Positions 53,659 through 62,916 of a stretch of DNA of 64,000 bases are shown piece by piece; the stretch's first letter is position 1, and every line of letters begins with the position of its first letter. The notes beneath the pieces are model-generated. The model had not been told where the DNA came from. It saw nothing but the letters and a program-made list of their open reading frames with translations, and made no database searches. The DNA is from Ferrovibrio terrae (lineage in GTDB: Bacteria; Pseudomonadota; Alphaproteobacteria; Ferrovibrionales; Ferrovibrionaceae), in NCBI RefSeq assembly GCF_007197755.1, contig NZ_CP041636.1:2578001-2642000 (forward strand). Direction: 5' to 3'. Made by a program: the position numbers and the translations under genes.

Positions 53659-54918
53659 ATGGCCTTGCCCGAGACGATTCAGCCCCCGGACTGGATGACC
53701 GCCGCCCCGACTCGCAGCCTGCTGGCCGCGCTGGGTGCCGGTGGCGTGCCGGTGCGCTTTGTTGGCGGCTGTGTGCGTGACGCCATCCTCGGCCTGCGGC
53801 CCGCGGATATAGACATCGCCACCCCCGAAAAGCCGGATCAGGTGATCAAGCGGCTGGAAAAGGCCAAGCTGAAGGCGGTGCCGACCGGTATCGAGCACGG
53901 CACTGTCACTGCCGTGGTGCCGCCCGCCACTTTCCAGGTCACAACGCTGCGCCAGGACGTCACCACCGATGGCCGCCATGCCACGGTCGCCTTCGGCACC
54001 GACTGGGCCGAGGACGCCGCGCGGCGCGACTTCACCATCAATGCGCTTTATGCCGATGCCGAAGGTCGGCTTTACGACTTTACCGGCGGCCGTGCCGATC
54101 TGGCGGCCGGGGTGGTGCGTTTCATCGGCGACCCGGCGCAGCGCGTGACCGAAGATTATCTGCGGGTACTGCGCTTCTTCCGGTTCCATGCCCGGTTCGG
54201 TAAAGGCGCGCCCGATGCGGCCTCGCTGACGGCTTGCGCTGATGCGGTCGACCGGCTCGACCGTTTGTCGGGCGAGCGGATTCGCGATGAACTGCTGAAG
54301 ATCCTGATCCTGCCCAATGCCGCCGATGCAATGGCGCTGATGCACCAGAGCGGCGTGCTGGCGGCGATCCTGCCGCAGGCGCGGCTGGATGTGCCAGCGC
54401 TGTCGCGACTGATTCGGTTGCAGGGGGCAGTGGCGGCAGCTGGCGGGCCCGACCCGGATCTCTGGCCGCGACTTGCTCTGTTGCTGGATGGCAACACGGA
54501 TGCGGATGCGATCGCCGGCCGTCTGAAGCTTTCGAATGCCCAGCGCCTGCGGCTGGACGGGTTGTTGTCGCTGCCGCCTTTCAAGGCCGGGATGCTGGAG
54601 GGCGAATCAGCGTTTCGCGTCGCTCTCTATCGTCTGGGGGCCGAGCGCTGCCGCGACGGGCTGCTGCTGGCGGCTACCCGCCAGGCGATGGACGAGGAGA
54701 CGGCTGTCGCACGGGCCGTCGCGACGACGAGTTGGCGGCGACCGGTATTCCCGCTGCGTGGTGCCGACATTCTCGCGGCCGGCTTTTCGCCCGGCCCGAC
54801 GGTGAGTGCGCTGCTCAACGAACTGGAATCCTGGTGGGCGGACGCTGGCTTTGCGCCGGATCGCGAGGCTTGCCTGCAGCGCCTGCGCGAACGGGTACAG
54901 ATGACCGACAGCGAGTGA
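53659..54918 (+). CDS. cca: CCA tRNA nucleotidyltransferase / poly(A) polymerase family
   Basis: A 419-residue class II nucleotidyltransferase. The head domain has VRFVGGCVRDAILG near 30-43, the metal Asp pair in ADIDIATPEKPDQV near 48-61 and the template motif RRDFTINALYADAEGRLYDF near 133-152. The neck DYLRVLRFFRFHARFG near 172-187 and the helical body follow. It adds or repairs the 3' CCA of tRNA. It follows DUF6111 after 34 bases in the same operon. The closely related poly(A) polymerase cannot be fully ruled out. Confidence 0.93.
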   Translation: MALPETIQPPDWMTAAPTRSLLAALGAGGVPVRFVGGCVRDAILGLRPADIDIATPEKPDQVIKRLEKAKLKAVPTGIEHGTVTAVVPPATFQVTTLRQDVTTDGRHATVAFGTDWAEDAARRDFTINALYADAEGRLYDFTGGRADLAAGVVRFIGDPAQRVTEDYLRVLRFFRFHARFGKGAPDAASLTACADAVDRLDRLSGERIRDELLKILILPNAADAMALMHQSGVLAAILPQARLDVPALSRLIRLQGAVAAAGGPDPDLWPRLALLLDGNTDADAIAGRLKLSNAQRLRLDGLLSLPPFKAGMLEGESAFRVALYRLGAERCRDGLLLAATRQAMDEETAVARAVATTSWRRPVFPLRGADILAAGFSPGPTVSALLNELESWWADAGFAPDREACLQRLRERVQMTDSE

Positions 54919-55026
54919 GTATCGCTGAATCAAATATTTGAATTTTAAGGATTTTTATTGATAGCCGGCTAGTCCGGCAGGCGGGGACTGTCGTCGGATA
55001 AGAGTGACTGCGTACCCCTAAAAGCG

Positions 55027-55077
55027 CTTGGGCTCCACGTCGGCGCCGTAAACCCGGCGGCCGACGTGGAGCCCAAG
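55027..55077 (-). terminator. Strong hairpin terminator after the Lys-rich small gene
   Basis: An 18-pair perfect stem (55027-55044 with 55060-55077) has a loop that pairs further (GCCG with CGGC). On the minus strand it is followed by GCGCTTTTA. It ends the transcript of the small Lys-rich gene and may also block read-through from cca. Confidence 0.75.
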
Positions 55078-55108
55078 ACAACTGTACTCTAAAGCTACCG
55101 AAGAGACC

Positions 55109-55219
55109 TTACTTCTTGGCCTTCTTCTTGGCAGCCTTCTTCTTGGCCTTCGGGGCCTTCTTAGCCTTCACAGCCTTCTTCGCCACCTTCTTCTTAGCGG
55201 CCTTTTTCTTCGCAGCCAT
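55109..55219 (-). CDS. 36-residue Lys/Ala-rich histone-H1-like protein
   Basis: A very short gene below usual length limits. The product is 36 residues with 20 Lys and 12 Ala, arranged as KKKAAKKK-type repeats with one Pro near residue 23 and three Val, and no acidic residue. GGAGGAG lies seven bases before the ATG, a 5' hairpin lies upstream and an 18-pair terminator follows, so it looks like a genuine free-standing gene. The composition matches the tails of bacterial histone H1-like proteins and suggests binding to DNA or RNA. The basic extension of the MTA phosphorylase at 59754 is strikingly similar. Confidence 0.75.
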   Translation of the reverse strand: MAAKKKAAKKKVAKKAVKAKKAPKAKKKAAKKKAKK

Positions 55220-55243
55220 GAGTTTCTCCTCCATGGATTAGAG

Positions 55244-55259
55244 TGCGGTTTTCACCGCA
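55244..55259 (-). other. GAAA-tetraloop hairpin in the leader of the small basic gene
   Basis: On the minus strand TGCGGT-GAAA-ACCGCA forms a six-pair stem with a stable GNRA loop, 25 bases before the ATG and just upstream of the ribosome site. It could stabilise the mRNA. Confidence 0.5.
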
Positions 55260-55334
55260 ACGAAGTTTTCAGGAAAATGTTTCCCGAACACGTATATCTG
55301 TAGCACAACGCAACAGTATTAACCACTAAATCTT

Positions 55335-55365
55335 GCGCGCGCTTAAAAAATGGTTAAGCGCGCGC
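55335..55365 (-). terminator. Perfect palindrome after hemF, also a CtrA-type box
   Basis: GCGCGCGCTTAA (55335-55346) and TTAAGCGCGCGC (55354-55365) form a 12-pair stem around AAAATGG. It lies 125 bases past the hemF stop and 116 bases before the small basic gene start. Its core TTAA-N7-TTAA equals the CtrA consensus, and on the minus strand the first half reads TTAACCAT. It is either a terminator, a regulatory site, or both. The rest of the 270-base gap (55220-55489) shows nothing else I can name. Confidence 0.45.
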
Positions 55366-55489
55366 TCCGGCGGTGATGTGAATCGCGCGTGTCGCATGAA
55401 CGAAAAACATCGCTGACGCAAAACACGCACGATGATTCCGGAAAAATACGACATCAAAAAAACCTGCATGGAATCTGATGTTTTTACAC

Positions 55490-56344
55490 TCACGGCCATT
55501 TCACTTCAGGTGGCATCGACATCAGAATCGCTTCGGTGTTGCCACCTGTTTTCAGACCGAATGTGGTGCCGCGATCATAGAGCAAATTGAACTCGACATA
55601 GCGTCCGCGACGCACCAGTTGGTGCTCTCTTTCAGCCGCCGACCACGACTCATTGAGGTGTTTGCGGGCGATTTTTGGGTATGATTCGAGGAACGATTCG
55701 CCTACCGATTTTGTGAAGTCGAAGTCGCGCTCCCAATCACCGCTATCGAGCTGATCAAAGAAGATGCCGCCGACGCCGCGGGGCTCGTTGCGATGCGGTA
55801 GATGGAAATACTCGTCGCACCATGCCTTGAAGCGGGGGTAGTAGGCGGGGTCGGAACGGTCGCAGGCACCCTTGAGGGCGGCATGGAACGCAGCGGTGTC
55901 GGTTTCATCGGGCACCATCGGCGTCAGGTCGGCGCCGCCACCGAACCACGCCTTGCTGGTGACCAGGAATCGCGTGTTCATGTGCACTGCGGGCACCTTC
56001 GGCGACTGCAGATGCGCCACCAGCGATATCCCGCAGGCCCAGAAACGTCCGTCCGATGCGGCCCCGGGAATCTGCTTGCGGAATTCCTCGCTGAACTCGC
56101 CATGTACGGTGGAGACGTTCACGCCCACCTTCTCGAAGACGCGGCCGCGCATCACGCTCATCACGCCGCCGCCGCCGCCGGGCCGGTCCCAGGCGGTGCG
56201 GACGAAGCGTCCGGCCGGGCGATCGCTCAGTTGGCCGCTCAGGTCATCCTCGAGCTGTTCGAAGGCGGCGCAGATCCGGTCACGCAGGGATTCGAACCAG
56301 ACGCGGGCGCGTTGCTGCCGTTCACTGATCTGGGCGTCGGTCAT
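55490..56344 (-). CDS. hemF: Oxygen-dependent coproporphyrinogen III oxidase
   Basis: A 284-residue HemF. Family wording includes [21 protein letters not shown], split as [10 protein letters not shown] and [10 protein letters not shown] near 55-75, then FGGGADLTP near 135-143 and [20 protein letters not shown] near 245-264. It decarboxylates two propionates of coproporphyrinogen III with O2 in haem synthesis. Of two close ATGs, the one at 56344 is seven bases from AAGGAG and is chosen. It begins 12 bases after the trmL stop. Confidence 0.96.
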   Translation of the reverse strand: MTDAQISERQQRARVWFESLRDRICAAFEQLEDDLSGQLSDRPAGRFVRTAWDRPGGGGGVMSVMRGRVFEKVGVNVSTVHGEFSEEFRKQIPGAASDGRFWACGISLVAHLQSPKVPAVHMNTRFLVTSKAWFGGGADLTPMVPDETDTAAFHAALKGACDRSDPAYYPRFKAWCDEYFHLPHRNEPRGVGGIFFDQLDSGDWERDFDFTKSVGESFLESYPKIARKHLNESWSAAEREHQLVRRGRYVEFNLLYDRGTTFGLKTGGNTEAILMSMPPEVKWP

Positions 56345-56355
56345 TGTCATACTCC

Positions 56356-56847
56356 TTATTGCCGATCCGGCATTGTCTCTGGGCGGCGCGGGAATGCATC
56401 GCATTGCCGCAGCGCCTCGCCAAGTACAATGGCGGCGGCCGTGGCCACATTGATCGAGCGCAAGTCGGGGCGGATCGGGATCAGTAACCGCGCATCGGCA
56501 GCGGCATGGACATAGTCGGGTGCGCCCTTGCTCTCGCGGCCGAACAGAAGAATGTCGTCCGGCGCGAAGCGGAAGTCCGTATAGGGAATGGCCGCTTTGG
56601 TGGTCATCAGCACCAGCCGGCCCCCAAGGCGTCCCGCCTGCCGCTCGTTCTGGAAATGCTGCCAGCTGTCATGGCGGTGAATCTCGGCATGCTCCAGGTA
56701 ATCCATGGCGCTGCGCCGGACCATCTGGATCGAGAAGGGGAAGCCGCAGGGCTCGATCACATGCACCGGGGTTTCAAGGCAGGCGCCCAGGCGCAGAATC
56801 GTGCCCAGGTTCGGCGGGATATCGGGTTCAAAAAGGGCGAGCCGCAT
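56356..56847 (-). CDS. trmL: tRNA (cytidine(34)-2'-O)-methyltransferase
   Basis: A 163-residue SPOUT methyltransferase. [20 protein letters not shown] opens the fold. The SAM-binding knot is [13 protein letters not shown] near 98-110 and [20 protein letters not shown] near 118-137. It methylates the wobble base of tRNA-Leu isoacceptors, which suits the presence of a tRNA-Leu gene in the window. The start is the ATG that gives the family's usual N-terminus, 35 codons inside a longer frame. Confidence 0.93.
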   Translation of the reverse strand: MRLALFEPDIPPNLGTILRLGACLETPVHVIEPCGFPFSIQMVRRSAMDYLEHAEIHRHDSWQHFQNERQAGRLGGRLVLMTTKAAIPYTDFRFAPDDILLFGRESKGAPDYVHAAADARLLIPIRPDLRSINVATAAAIVLGEALRQCDAFPRRPETMPDRQ

Positions 56848-57047
56848 GGCTGTTCCGGTACGCTTGTGAATCGGGTGTTTGGGCGGGGGCGAGAGGGGGT
56901 AGTTTTTTCGCGGTTTCCTAGGGCGATTCCAACCACAAGACCCCTGCGGCAACCTGTCGCATCCGTCGGGCTAAGTGCTGGACTTCGCCAACATATAGTG
57001 AGAAATATCCCGACACGTTTCCAAGTCTTATTATCTTCGAGGGATCT

Positions 57048-57581
57048 ATGGCAGGGACAGCGACCCAACCGGCCGGTACGACCGAGCCGACCCGGCGCGA
57101 CTTTATCGTCGTCGCAGCCGGCGCCTTCGCCGCGGTGGGAGCGGCGGCGGCGGTATGGCCGTTCATTCATCAGATGAACCCGTCGGCCGACGTGCTGGCG
57201 CTGTCGAGCACCGAGGTCGATCTCGGTCAGATCGCCGCCGGTCAGAGCGTCACTATCCTGTGGCGCGGCAAGCCGGTTTTCGTGCGTCATCGCACCGAAG
57301 CCGAGATCGCCCAGGCCAAGACGGACGACACCGCCGCCCTGCCGGACCCGCAGAAGGACGCCGATCGCGTGAAGAAGCCGGAATGGCTGGTCATGATGGG
57401 TGTCTGCACCCACCTCGGCTGCGTGCCGCTTGGCCAGAAGGGCGATTTCGGCGGCTGGTTCTGCCCGTGCCACGGCTCGCACTACGATACGTCGGGACGT
57501 ATCCGCAAAGGCCCCGCGCCGAGCAATCTGCCGGTGCCGGACTACGCCTTCCTCAACGATACCCGCATCCGTATCGGTTAA
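57048..57581 (+). CDS. petA: Ubiquinol-cytochrome c reductase Rieske iron-sulfur subunit
   Basis: A 177-residue subunit of the bc1 complex. A Tat-type leader with TRRDF near 12-16 and one membrane helix (about 20-40) anchor it. The 2Fe-2S site is CTHLGC near 117-122 and CPCHGSHYD near 137-145, with all four ligands. It takes an electron from quinol to cytochrome c1. It opens petABC, with 19 bases to petB. The 200 bases upstream (56848-57047) contain TATAGT at 56994-56999 without a clear -35. Confidence 0.97.
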   Translation: MAGTATQPAGTTEPTRRDFIVVAAGAFAAVGAAAAVWPFIHQMNPSADVLALSSTEVDLGQIAAGQSVTILWRGKPVFVRHRTEAEIAQAKTDDTAALPDPQKDADRVKKPEWLVMMGVCTHLGCVPLGQKGDFGGWFCPCHGSHYDTSGRIRKGPAPSNLPVPDYAFLNDTRIRIG

Positions 57582-57600
57582 GGCTTAAGGACCAGCACCC

Positions 57601-58848
57601 ATGGCTGACAACAATTCCGGCTTTTTTGCCAACCCGCTCGTCAAGTGGATCGAATACCGCCTGCCGGTATTCTCCACGCTCGACCATATGGTCGGCACGC
57701 AGTATCCCACGCCGAAGAACCTGAACTACTGGTGGAACTTCGGTTCGCTGGCGGGTCTTTGCCTGGTGATCCAGATCGTCACCGGCATCGTGCTGGTGAT
57801 GCACTACACGCCGCACACCTCAATGGCCTTCGACAGCGTCGAGCATATCATGCGCGACGTGAACTACGGCTGGCTGCTGCGCTACATGCATGCCAATGGT
57901 GCCTCGATGTTCTTCATCGCGGTGTACATCCATATCTTCCGTGGCCTGTATTACGGATCGTACAAGGCGCCGCGCGAACTGCTGTGGTTCCTCGGCCTCA
58001 TCATCTTCCTGCTGATGATGGCGACCGCGTTCATGGGCTACGTGCTTCCCTGGGGCCAAATGAGCTTCTGGGGCGCCACCGTGATCACGAACCTGTTCTC
58101 GGCCATTCCGCTGGTCGGCGAGCCGATCGTGACCTGGCTGTGGGGCGGCTTCTCAGTCGATAACCCGACGCTGAACCGCTTCTTCTCACTGCATTACCTG
58201 TTGCCGTTCGTAATCGTCGGCGTGGTGCTGCTGCATATCCTGGCGCTGCATCAGCATGGGTCCAACAACCCGCTGGGCATCGACACCAAGGGCCCGCAGG
58301 ACCGCATCCCGTTCCACCCGTACTACACGATCAAGGATGCGGTGGGCGTCGGCGCCTTCCTGATCTTCTTCAGCTTCTTCCTGTTCTACGCGCCGAACAT
58401 GCTGGGCCATCCGGACAACTACATTCCGGCCAACCCGCTGGTGACGCCGGAGCATATCGTGCCGGAATGGTACTTCTTGCCGTTCTACGCGATCCTGCGC
58501 TCGGTCCCGGACAAGCTCGGCGGCGTGCTGCTGATGTTTGGCGCCATCCTGATCCTGTTCCTGCTGCCCTGGCTGGATACCAGCAAGGTGCGTTCGGCCA
58601 AGTTCCGGCCGATCTACAAGCAGCTGTATGTGATCTTCCTGATTGTTTGCGTCGGCCTGACCTGGGCGGGCGGCAAGCCGGCGGAAGGCTATTACCTGAT
58701 CATCGCCCGCGTTTGCACGGTGTATTACTTCGCGCATTTCCTGATCCTGCTGCCGGTGGTTGGCTGGTTCGAGAAGCCGCTCAAGCTGCCTGCCTCGATC
58801 AGTGAGGCCGTGCTCAAGGGCGATGCCGCGCCTGCTGGCAAGGCGTAA
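57601..58848 (+). CDS. petB: Cytochrome b of the bc1 complex
   Basis: A 415-residue membrane protein with eight helices. Two His pairs 14 residues apart hold the two haems: [15 protein letters not shown] near 98-112 and [15 protein letters not shown] near 198-212. [14 protein letters not shown] near 288-301 is the PEWY loop of the quinol-oxidation site. It oxidises ubiquinol and recycles electrons to the inner quinone site. It is the full-length mitochondrial-type form, not split as in cytochrome b6-subunit IV. Confidence 0.98.
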   Translation: MADNNSGFFANPLVKWIEYRLPVFSTLDHMVGTQYPTPKNLNYWWNFGSLAGLCLVIQIVTGIVLVMHYTPHTSMAFDSVEHIMRDVNYGWLLRYMHANGASMFFIAVYIHIFRGLYYGSYKAPRELLWFLGLIIFLLMMATAFMGYVLPWGQMSFWGATVITNLFSAIPLVGEPIVTWLWGGFSVDNPTLNRFFSLHYLLPFVIVGVVLLHILALHQHGSNNPLGIDTKGPQDRIPFHPYYTIKDAVGVGAFLIFFSFFLFYAPNMLGHPDNYIPANPLVTPEHIVPEWYFLPFYAILRSVPDKLGGVLLMFGAILILFLLPWLDTSKVRSAKFRPIYKQLYVIFLIVCVGLTWAGGKPAEGYYLIIARVCTVYYFAHFLILLPVVGWFEKPLKLPASISEAVLKGDAAPAGKA

Positions 58849-58861
58849 GGGGGATCGGATC

Positions 58862-59629
58862 ATGAAGACGATTAAGATGCGTGCGATCCTCACTGCCCTC
58901 GCTCTGGGTCTCGCGGCCCCGGCCGCTATGGCTGCCGGCGCAGAAGTGGCGATCCCGGCACAGAAGTGGAGCTTCAACGGCCCCTTCGGCACCTTTGACC
59001 GCGCTGAACTGCAGCGTGGCTATCAGGTGTACAAGGAAGTCTGCGCCGCCTGCCACGCCATGAAGTATGTGGCCTTCCGCAATCTGACCGACGTCGGCTT
59101 CTCGGCCGCGGAAGTGAAGGCGCTGGCGGCCACCTTCGAGGTGAATGGCGACCTGAATGACGCCGGCGAGGTGACCAAGCGTCCCGGCCTGCCGCAGGAC
59201 AAGTTCCCGTCGCCCTTCCCGAACGAGAAGGCGGCGCGAGCGTCCAACGGCGGTGCCTATCCGCTCGACCTGTCGCTCATCGCCAAGGCCCGTGCAGCCG
59301 GTCCGGATTACATCCGCGCCCTGCTGGTCGGCTACAAGGATGCGCCGGCCGGTTTCGCGCTGGGCGAAGGCCTGAACTACAACGAATATTTCCCGGGTCA
59401 TCAGATCGCGATGCCCAAGCCGCTCAACGAAGACCAGGTGACCTATGCCGATGGCACCAAGGCCAGCGTCGAGCAGATGGCGCATGATGTTTCCGCCTTC
59501 CTGATGTGGGCAGCCGAGCCCAAGCTGGAAGACCGCAAGCGCATGGGCTTCAAGGTGATGATCTTCCTGATCGTGCTGACCGGCCTGTTCTTCATGGCCA
59601 AGAAGCGCATCTGGGCGAAACTCCACTAA
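58862..59629 (+). CDS. petC: Cytochrome c1 of the bc1 complex
   Basis: A 255-residue haem protein. A signal peptide (1-25) is followed by the haem site VCAACHAMKYV near 60-70. PNEKAARASNGGAYPLDLSL near 120-140, a Met ligand region near 180-185 (HQIAMPKPL) and one C-terminal membrane helix (about 230-248) complete the fold. It passes electrons from the Rieske protein to cytochrome c. AAGGGGG nine bases upstream fixes the ATG; a longer frame overlaps petB. A clear terminator follows 24 bases after the stop. Confidence 0.97.
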   Translation: MKTIKMRAILTALALGLAAPAAMAAGAEVAIPAQKWSFNGPFGTFDRAELQRGYQVYKEVCAACHAMKYVAFRNLTDVGFSAAEVKALAATFEVNGDLNDAGEVTKRPGLPQDKFPSPFPNEKAARASNGGAYPLDLSLIAKARAAGPDYIRALLVGYKDAPAGFALGEGLNYNEYFPGHQIAMPKPLNEDQVTYADGTKASVEQMAHDVSAFLMWAAEPKLEDRKRMGFKVMIFLIVLTGLFFMAKKRIWAKLH

Positions 59630-59652
59630 GCCGCATACAGCTGCGGATACTG

Positions 59653-59678
59653 AAAGGCCGCCGGAAACGGCGGCCTTT
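59653..59678 (+). terminator. Intrinsic terminator of petABC
   Basis: AAAGGCCGCCG, a GAAA tetraloop, then CGGCGGCCTTT form an 11-pair stem running into TTTTTTGTTG. This is a textbook rho-independent terminator 24 bases after petC. Confidence 0.93.
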
Positions 59679-59753
59679 TTTGTTGCGCCCCGAAGGGCGG
59701 TTTGCTTAAGTCGCGCGGCGTTGCGCGCCCATAATCCGAGAGGATCATCTGCT

Positions 59754-60812
59754 ATGGCCAAGGCGAAGAAGGCTGCGAAGAAGAGCGTCAAGAAGGCCGC
59801 TCGCAAGCCGGCCAAGCGCAAGCCGGCTGGCAAGCCGACGACCTCTGCGGTCGCTGTCGCCAGGGCGGCGGCCAGGTCGGTTTCCGGTCGTGCCAAGGCC
59901 ACTGCCGGTATCCCGAAGCCGCATATCGCCAGGGCCGGCGATGCCGTGCGCATCGGTGTGCTGGGCGGCAGCGGCATCTACGGCATGGCCGGGCTGAAGA
60001 ACACCAAATGGCGCAAGGTTTCCACGCCCTGGGGCGATCCCTCCGACGAGCTGCTGTTCGGCACATTGGACGGCGCCGAGCTGGTTTTTCTGCCGCGTCA
60101 CGGCCGTGGCCATGTGCATTCACCGTCGGAAGTGAACTACCGCGCCAATATCGATGCGCTGAAGCGCGTCGGCTGCCAGGACGTGATTTCGGTTTCTGCC
60201 TGTGGCTCGTTCAAGGAGCAGCTGGCGCCAGGAACCTTCGTGATCGTCGACCAGTTCATCGACCGCACCTTCATGCGGCAGAAGAGCTTCTTCAGCACCG
60301 GCATGGTGGCACATGTCTCCTGCGGCCATCCGGTCTGCAGCCGGCTCGGCGATGCGCTGGAAGCCGCCGCCAGGGAAGCCGGCATCATTGCGCAGCGCGG
60401 AGGCACATATCTCTGCATGGAAGGGCCGCAATTCTCCACCCAGGCCGAGAGCTTCCTGTACAAGAGCTGGGGCTGCGACGTGATCGGTATGACCAATGCG
60501 CCGGAAGCCAAGCTCGCCCGCGAGGCCGAACTTTGCTATGCCTCGGTTGCCATGGTTACGGATTACGACTGCTGGCATCCCGATCATGATCATGTCGATG
60601 TGGCGGCCGTGATTCGCGTGCTGCTCGGCAATGCCGAGAAAGGCCAGGCCTTGGTCGCCAAGGCGGTGCCGCATCTGAAGCATCGGCCCGGTCACTGCCC
60701 GCAAGGCTGTGACCGGGTGCTCGATACCGCACTGATCACCGCGCCGGAAAAGCGCGACCCGAAGGTGCTGAAGAAACTCGATGCGGTCGCTGGCCGTGTG
60801 TTGAAGGCTTAA
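59754..60812 (+). CDS. mtnP: S-methyl-5'-thioadenosine phosphorylase with basic N-terminal extension
   Basis: A 352-residue protein. Residues 1-64 are a Lys/Ala/Arg/Pro-rich segment (11 Lys and 2 Arg in the first 28), then the purine phosphorylase domain begins VRIGVLGGSGIYGMAGL. Phosphate-site residues are in FLPRHGRGHVHSPSEVNYRA near 104-123, and substrate-site GTYLCMEGPQFSTQAES is near 219-235. It cleaves methylthioadenosine to adenine and methylthioribose 1-phosphate. GAGAGGA ten bases before the ATG supports the long form; a GTG at 59946 would give the usual length. It lies 21 bases before apt, which reuses the adenine. Confidence 0.9.
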   Translation: MAKAKKAAKKSVKKAARKPAKRKPAGKPTTSAVAVARAAARSVSGRAKATAGIPKPHIARAGDAVRIGVLGGSGIYGMAGLKNTKWRKVSTPWGDPSDELLFGTLDGAELVFLPRHGRGHVHSPSEVNYRANIDALKRVGCQDVISVSACGSFKEQLAPGTFVIVDQFIDRTFMRQKSFFSTGMVAHVSCGHPVCSRLGDALEAAAREAGIIAQRGGTYLCMEGPQFSTQAESFLYKSWGCDVIGMTNAPEAKLAREAELCYASVAMVTDYDCWHPDHDHVDVAAVIRVLLGNAEKGQALVAKAVPHLKHRPGHCPQGCDRVLDTALITAPEKRDPKVLKKLDAVAGRVLKA

Positions 60813-60833
60813 TTCGAAAAGGACCCGCCTGCC

Positions 60834-61364
60834 ATGCAGGGTATCAAGGAAAAGATTCGCGCGATCCCCGACTATCCGAAGCCGGGCATCATGTTCCGCG
60901 ACATCACCACGCTGCTGCAGGATGCACGCGGCTTCCGCAAGACCGTCGACGAGATGGTGCAGCCGCTGGCCGGCACCCGCATCGACAAAGTGGTGGGCAT
61001 TGAGGCGCGTGGCTTCATCCTGGGCGGCGCCATCGCGCACCAGCTTTCCATCGGCTTCGTGCCAGTGCGCAAGCGCGGCAAGTTGCCCTGGAAGACGCTG
61101 TCGCAGGAATACCAGCTGGAATACGGCACCGATTCGATGGAAATCCACATCGATGCCATCCAGCCGAATGAGAATATCCTGATCGTCGACGACCTGATCG
61201 CCACCGGCGGCACGGCCGAGGCTGCGATCAAGCTGATCCGCGCGCATAAGGGCAACGTGGTCGGCTGTTCCTTCATCGTCGACCTGCCCGAACTGGGTGG
61301 TCGCAAGAAGCTGGAAGCGCTGGGCGTGCAGGTGCTGTCGCTCTGCGAATTCGACGGGCACTGA
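60834..61364 (+). CDS. apt: Adenine phosphoribosyltransferase
   Basis: A 176-residue type I phosphoribosyltransferase. [21 protein letters not shown] near the start (split as [11 protein letters not shown] and [10 protein letters not shown]) is the Apt hallmark, [15 protein letters not shown] is near 57-71, and the PRPP loop [20 protein letters not shown] is near 118-137. It makes AMP from adenine and PRPP. It sits directly behind MTA phosphorylase, so the pair forms an adenine-salvage unit. Confidence 0.97.
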   Translation: MQGIKEKIRAIPDYPKPGIMFRDITTLLQDARGFRKTVDEMVQPLAGTRIDKVVGIEARGFILGGAIAHQLSIGFVPVRKRGKLPWKTLSQEYQLEYGTDSMEIHIDAIQPNENILIVDDLIATGGTAEAAIKLIRAHKGNVVGCSFIVDLPELGGRKKLEALGVQVLSLCEFDGH

Positions 61365-61381
61365 GCCGGGAGTAGCGTAGC

Positions 61382-62236
61382 GTGGCCCATCACATCATCG
61401 GCCTGGACCACACCGTTCATGCCGTCACCGACCTTGAGGCAGCCAAGGCCAACTGGCAGCGGTTGGGCTTTACGCTGACGCCGCGGGGGCGCCATATTGG
61501 CTGGGCCACCGGCAATTACTGCATCATGTTTTTGCGCAACTACCACGAACTGCTCGGCATCGCCGAGCCCGGTGGGTATACCGCCGGCGTGGAAGACTTG
61601 TTGAAGGCCAAGGGCCCGGGCGTGCACAAGGTGGTGCTGGGCATCGACGACGCCAGAGCCGCCGTACAGGAACTGAAGGCCTCGGGCCTGAATCCATCCG
61701 AGCCACAGAATCTCAAGCGCGAACTGGAACTGCCCGAAGGCACCGTGCTGCCGGCCTTCAGCCTTGTGCATCTGCCGCCTGAAGCGACCCCCGAGCTGTC
61801 GATGTTCCTGTGCCAGCATCTGACGCCGGAACTGCTACGCAAGCCGGAATGGCTGCTGCATCCCAATGGCGCGCAGCAGATCGTCAGCGTGATCGTGGCC
61901 GCCGACAATCCGCCGGCGCTGGAACTGCCCTACGAAGCGCTGGTTGGTGCCGGTGCCGCCGTGCGCACGGATCGCATGGTGGCGGTGCGTGCTGCCGAGG
62001 AAACAGTACTGTTCGTCACCCCTGACGATCTGGATACCCTGTTTCCGGATATCGAACATCCGACGCTGCCGACGCCCTATGTCGCTGGCCTGCGTTTCCG
62101 GGTGCATAACACCGAGGCAGCCGCGGCCTATTTCAAGGCTGCCGGGATCGACCATGCCCGCAGCCTGGATGGCACCGTGCTGGTGCCGGCCTCCGTCGCC
62201 AACGGTGTTTTCCTGGAATTCAGCAGCCGCGCATAA
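61382..62236 (+). CDS. Two-domain VOC protein (glyoxalase-like)
   Basis: A 284-residue protein with two vicinal oxygen chelate-type halves. IIGLDHTVHAVTDLEAAKANW near 5-25 (His ligand near 10) opens the first, ending VHLPPEATPELSMFLCQH; the second runs from about 145 to 280. It resembles the glyoxalase-like Glyoxalase_3 group; the reaction is unknown. It starts with GTG, GGGAG about ten bases upstream, 17 bases after apt, and is probably in the same transcript. It converges on the dienelactone hydrolase gene. Confidence 0.85.
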   Translation: MAHHIIGLDHTVHAVTDLEAAKANWQRLGFTLTPRGRHIGWATGNYCIMFLRNYHELLGIAEPGGYTAGVEDLLKAKGPGVHKVVLGIDDARAAVQELKASGLNPSEPQNLKRELELPEGTVLPAFSLVHLPPEATPELSMFLCQHLTPELLRKPEWLLHPNGAQQIVSVIVAADNPPALELPYEALVGAGAAVRTDRMVAVRAAEETVLFVTPDDLDTLFPDIEHPTLPTPYVAGLRFRVHNTEAAAAYFKAAGIDHARSLDGTVLVPASVANGVFLEFSSRA

Positions 62237-62240
62237 GCGG

Positions 62241-62906
62241 CTATAGCAAAGCCTCGAAGAAGGCCAGCGTGCGGCGCCGTGCAATGACAGCCGCCGTCGC
62301 GTTATAGGTCGCGCGCTGGTCGCAGTTGAAGCCGTGATCGGCATCGTAGACATGCGTCGTGATGGACGGATGCAGGGCCTTCATCTCGTCGGCCAGGCTG
62401 GTCGGGATCATTTTGTCCAATGCGCCGAAATGCAGCAGGCAGGGGGCCTTCGGGGCTTCCGCTTTCAGCTCGCCCCAGGGGCCGCCGTAATAGCCAACCG
62501 AGGCCGCCACACCGGCTAGTGATGTGGCCATCTTCCAGGTGACGCCGCCGCCGAAACAGTAGCCGGTGGTGCCGACCCGACCGGCTTTCGAGGCCAGCGC
62601 CAGCGCCACGGCGCAATCCTGCAGCACGCTGTCCCAGACCATCTTGCCACGGATGTCTTTGCCCTTGGCGATATCATCGGGGCTGTAGCCGAGATCGACA
62701 TTGGGCTGCACGCGGTCGAACAGCGCCGGTGCAACGGCGTAGTAGCCATCGGCAGCGAAGCCATCCGCCACCGACTTGATATGGCCGTTCACGCCGAAGA
62801 TTTCTTGGATCACCACGACGCCGCCTTTCGGCGCGCCTTTCGGCTCGGTGACATAGGCCGCGAGGCGATGGCCGTCGGCGGCGGTCAGGCTGGTCATGGC
62901 ACCCAT
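62241..62906 (-). CDS. Dienelactone hydrolase-family protein
   Basis: A 221-residue alpha/beta hydrolase. The nucleophile elbow GYCFGGG near 116-122 carries Cys, the acid Asp lies in ALDKMIP near 165 and the His in DADHGF near 190-195. VIQEIFGVNGHIK near 32-44 holds the family Glu. It hydrolyses dienelactone-like esters, or unknown physiological substrates. It is the last gene of the ychF - MaoC - MaoC run on the minus strand, ten bases after the previous stop. Confidence 0.92.
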   Translation of the reverse strand: MGAMTSLTAADGHRLAAYVTEPKGAPKGGVVVIQEIFGVNGHIKSVADGFAADGYYAVAPALFDRVQPNVDLGYSPDDIAKGKDIRGKMVWDSVLQDCAVALALASKAGRVGTTGYCFGGGVTWKMATSLAGVAASVGYYGGPWGELKAEAPKAPCLLHFGALDKMIPTSLADEMKALHPSITTHVYDADHGFNCDQRATYNATAAVIARRRTLAFFEALL

Positions 62907-62916
62907 GGCAGGCTCC

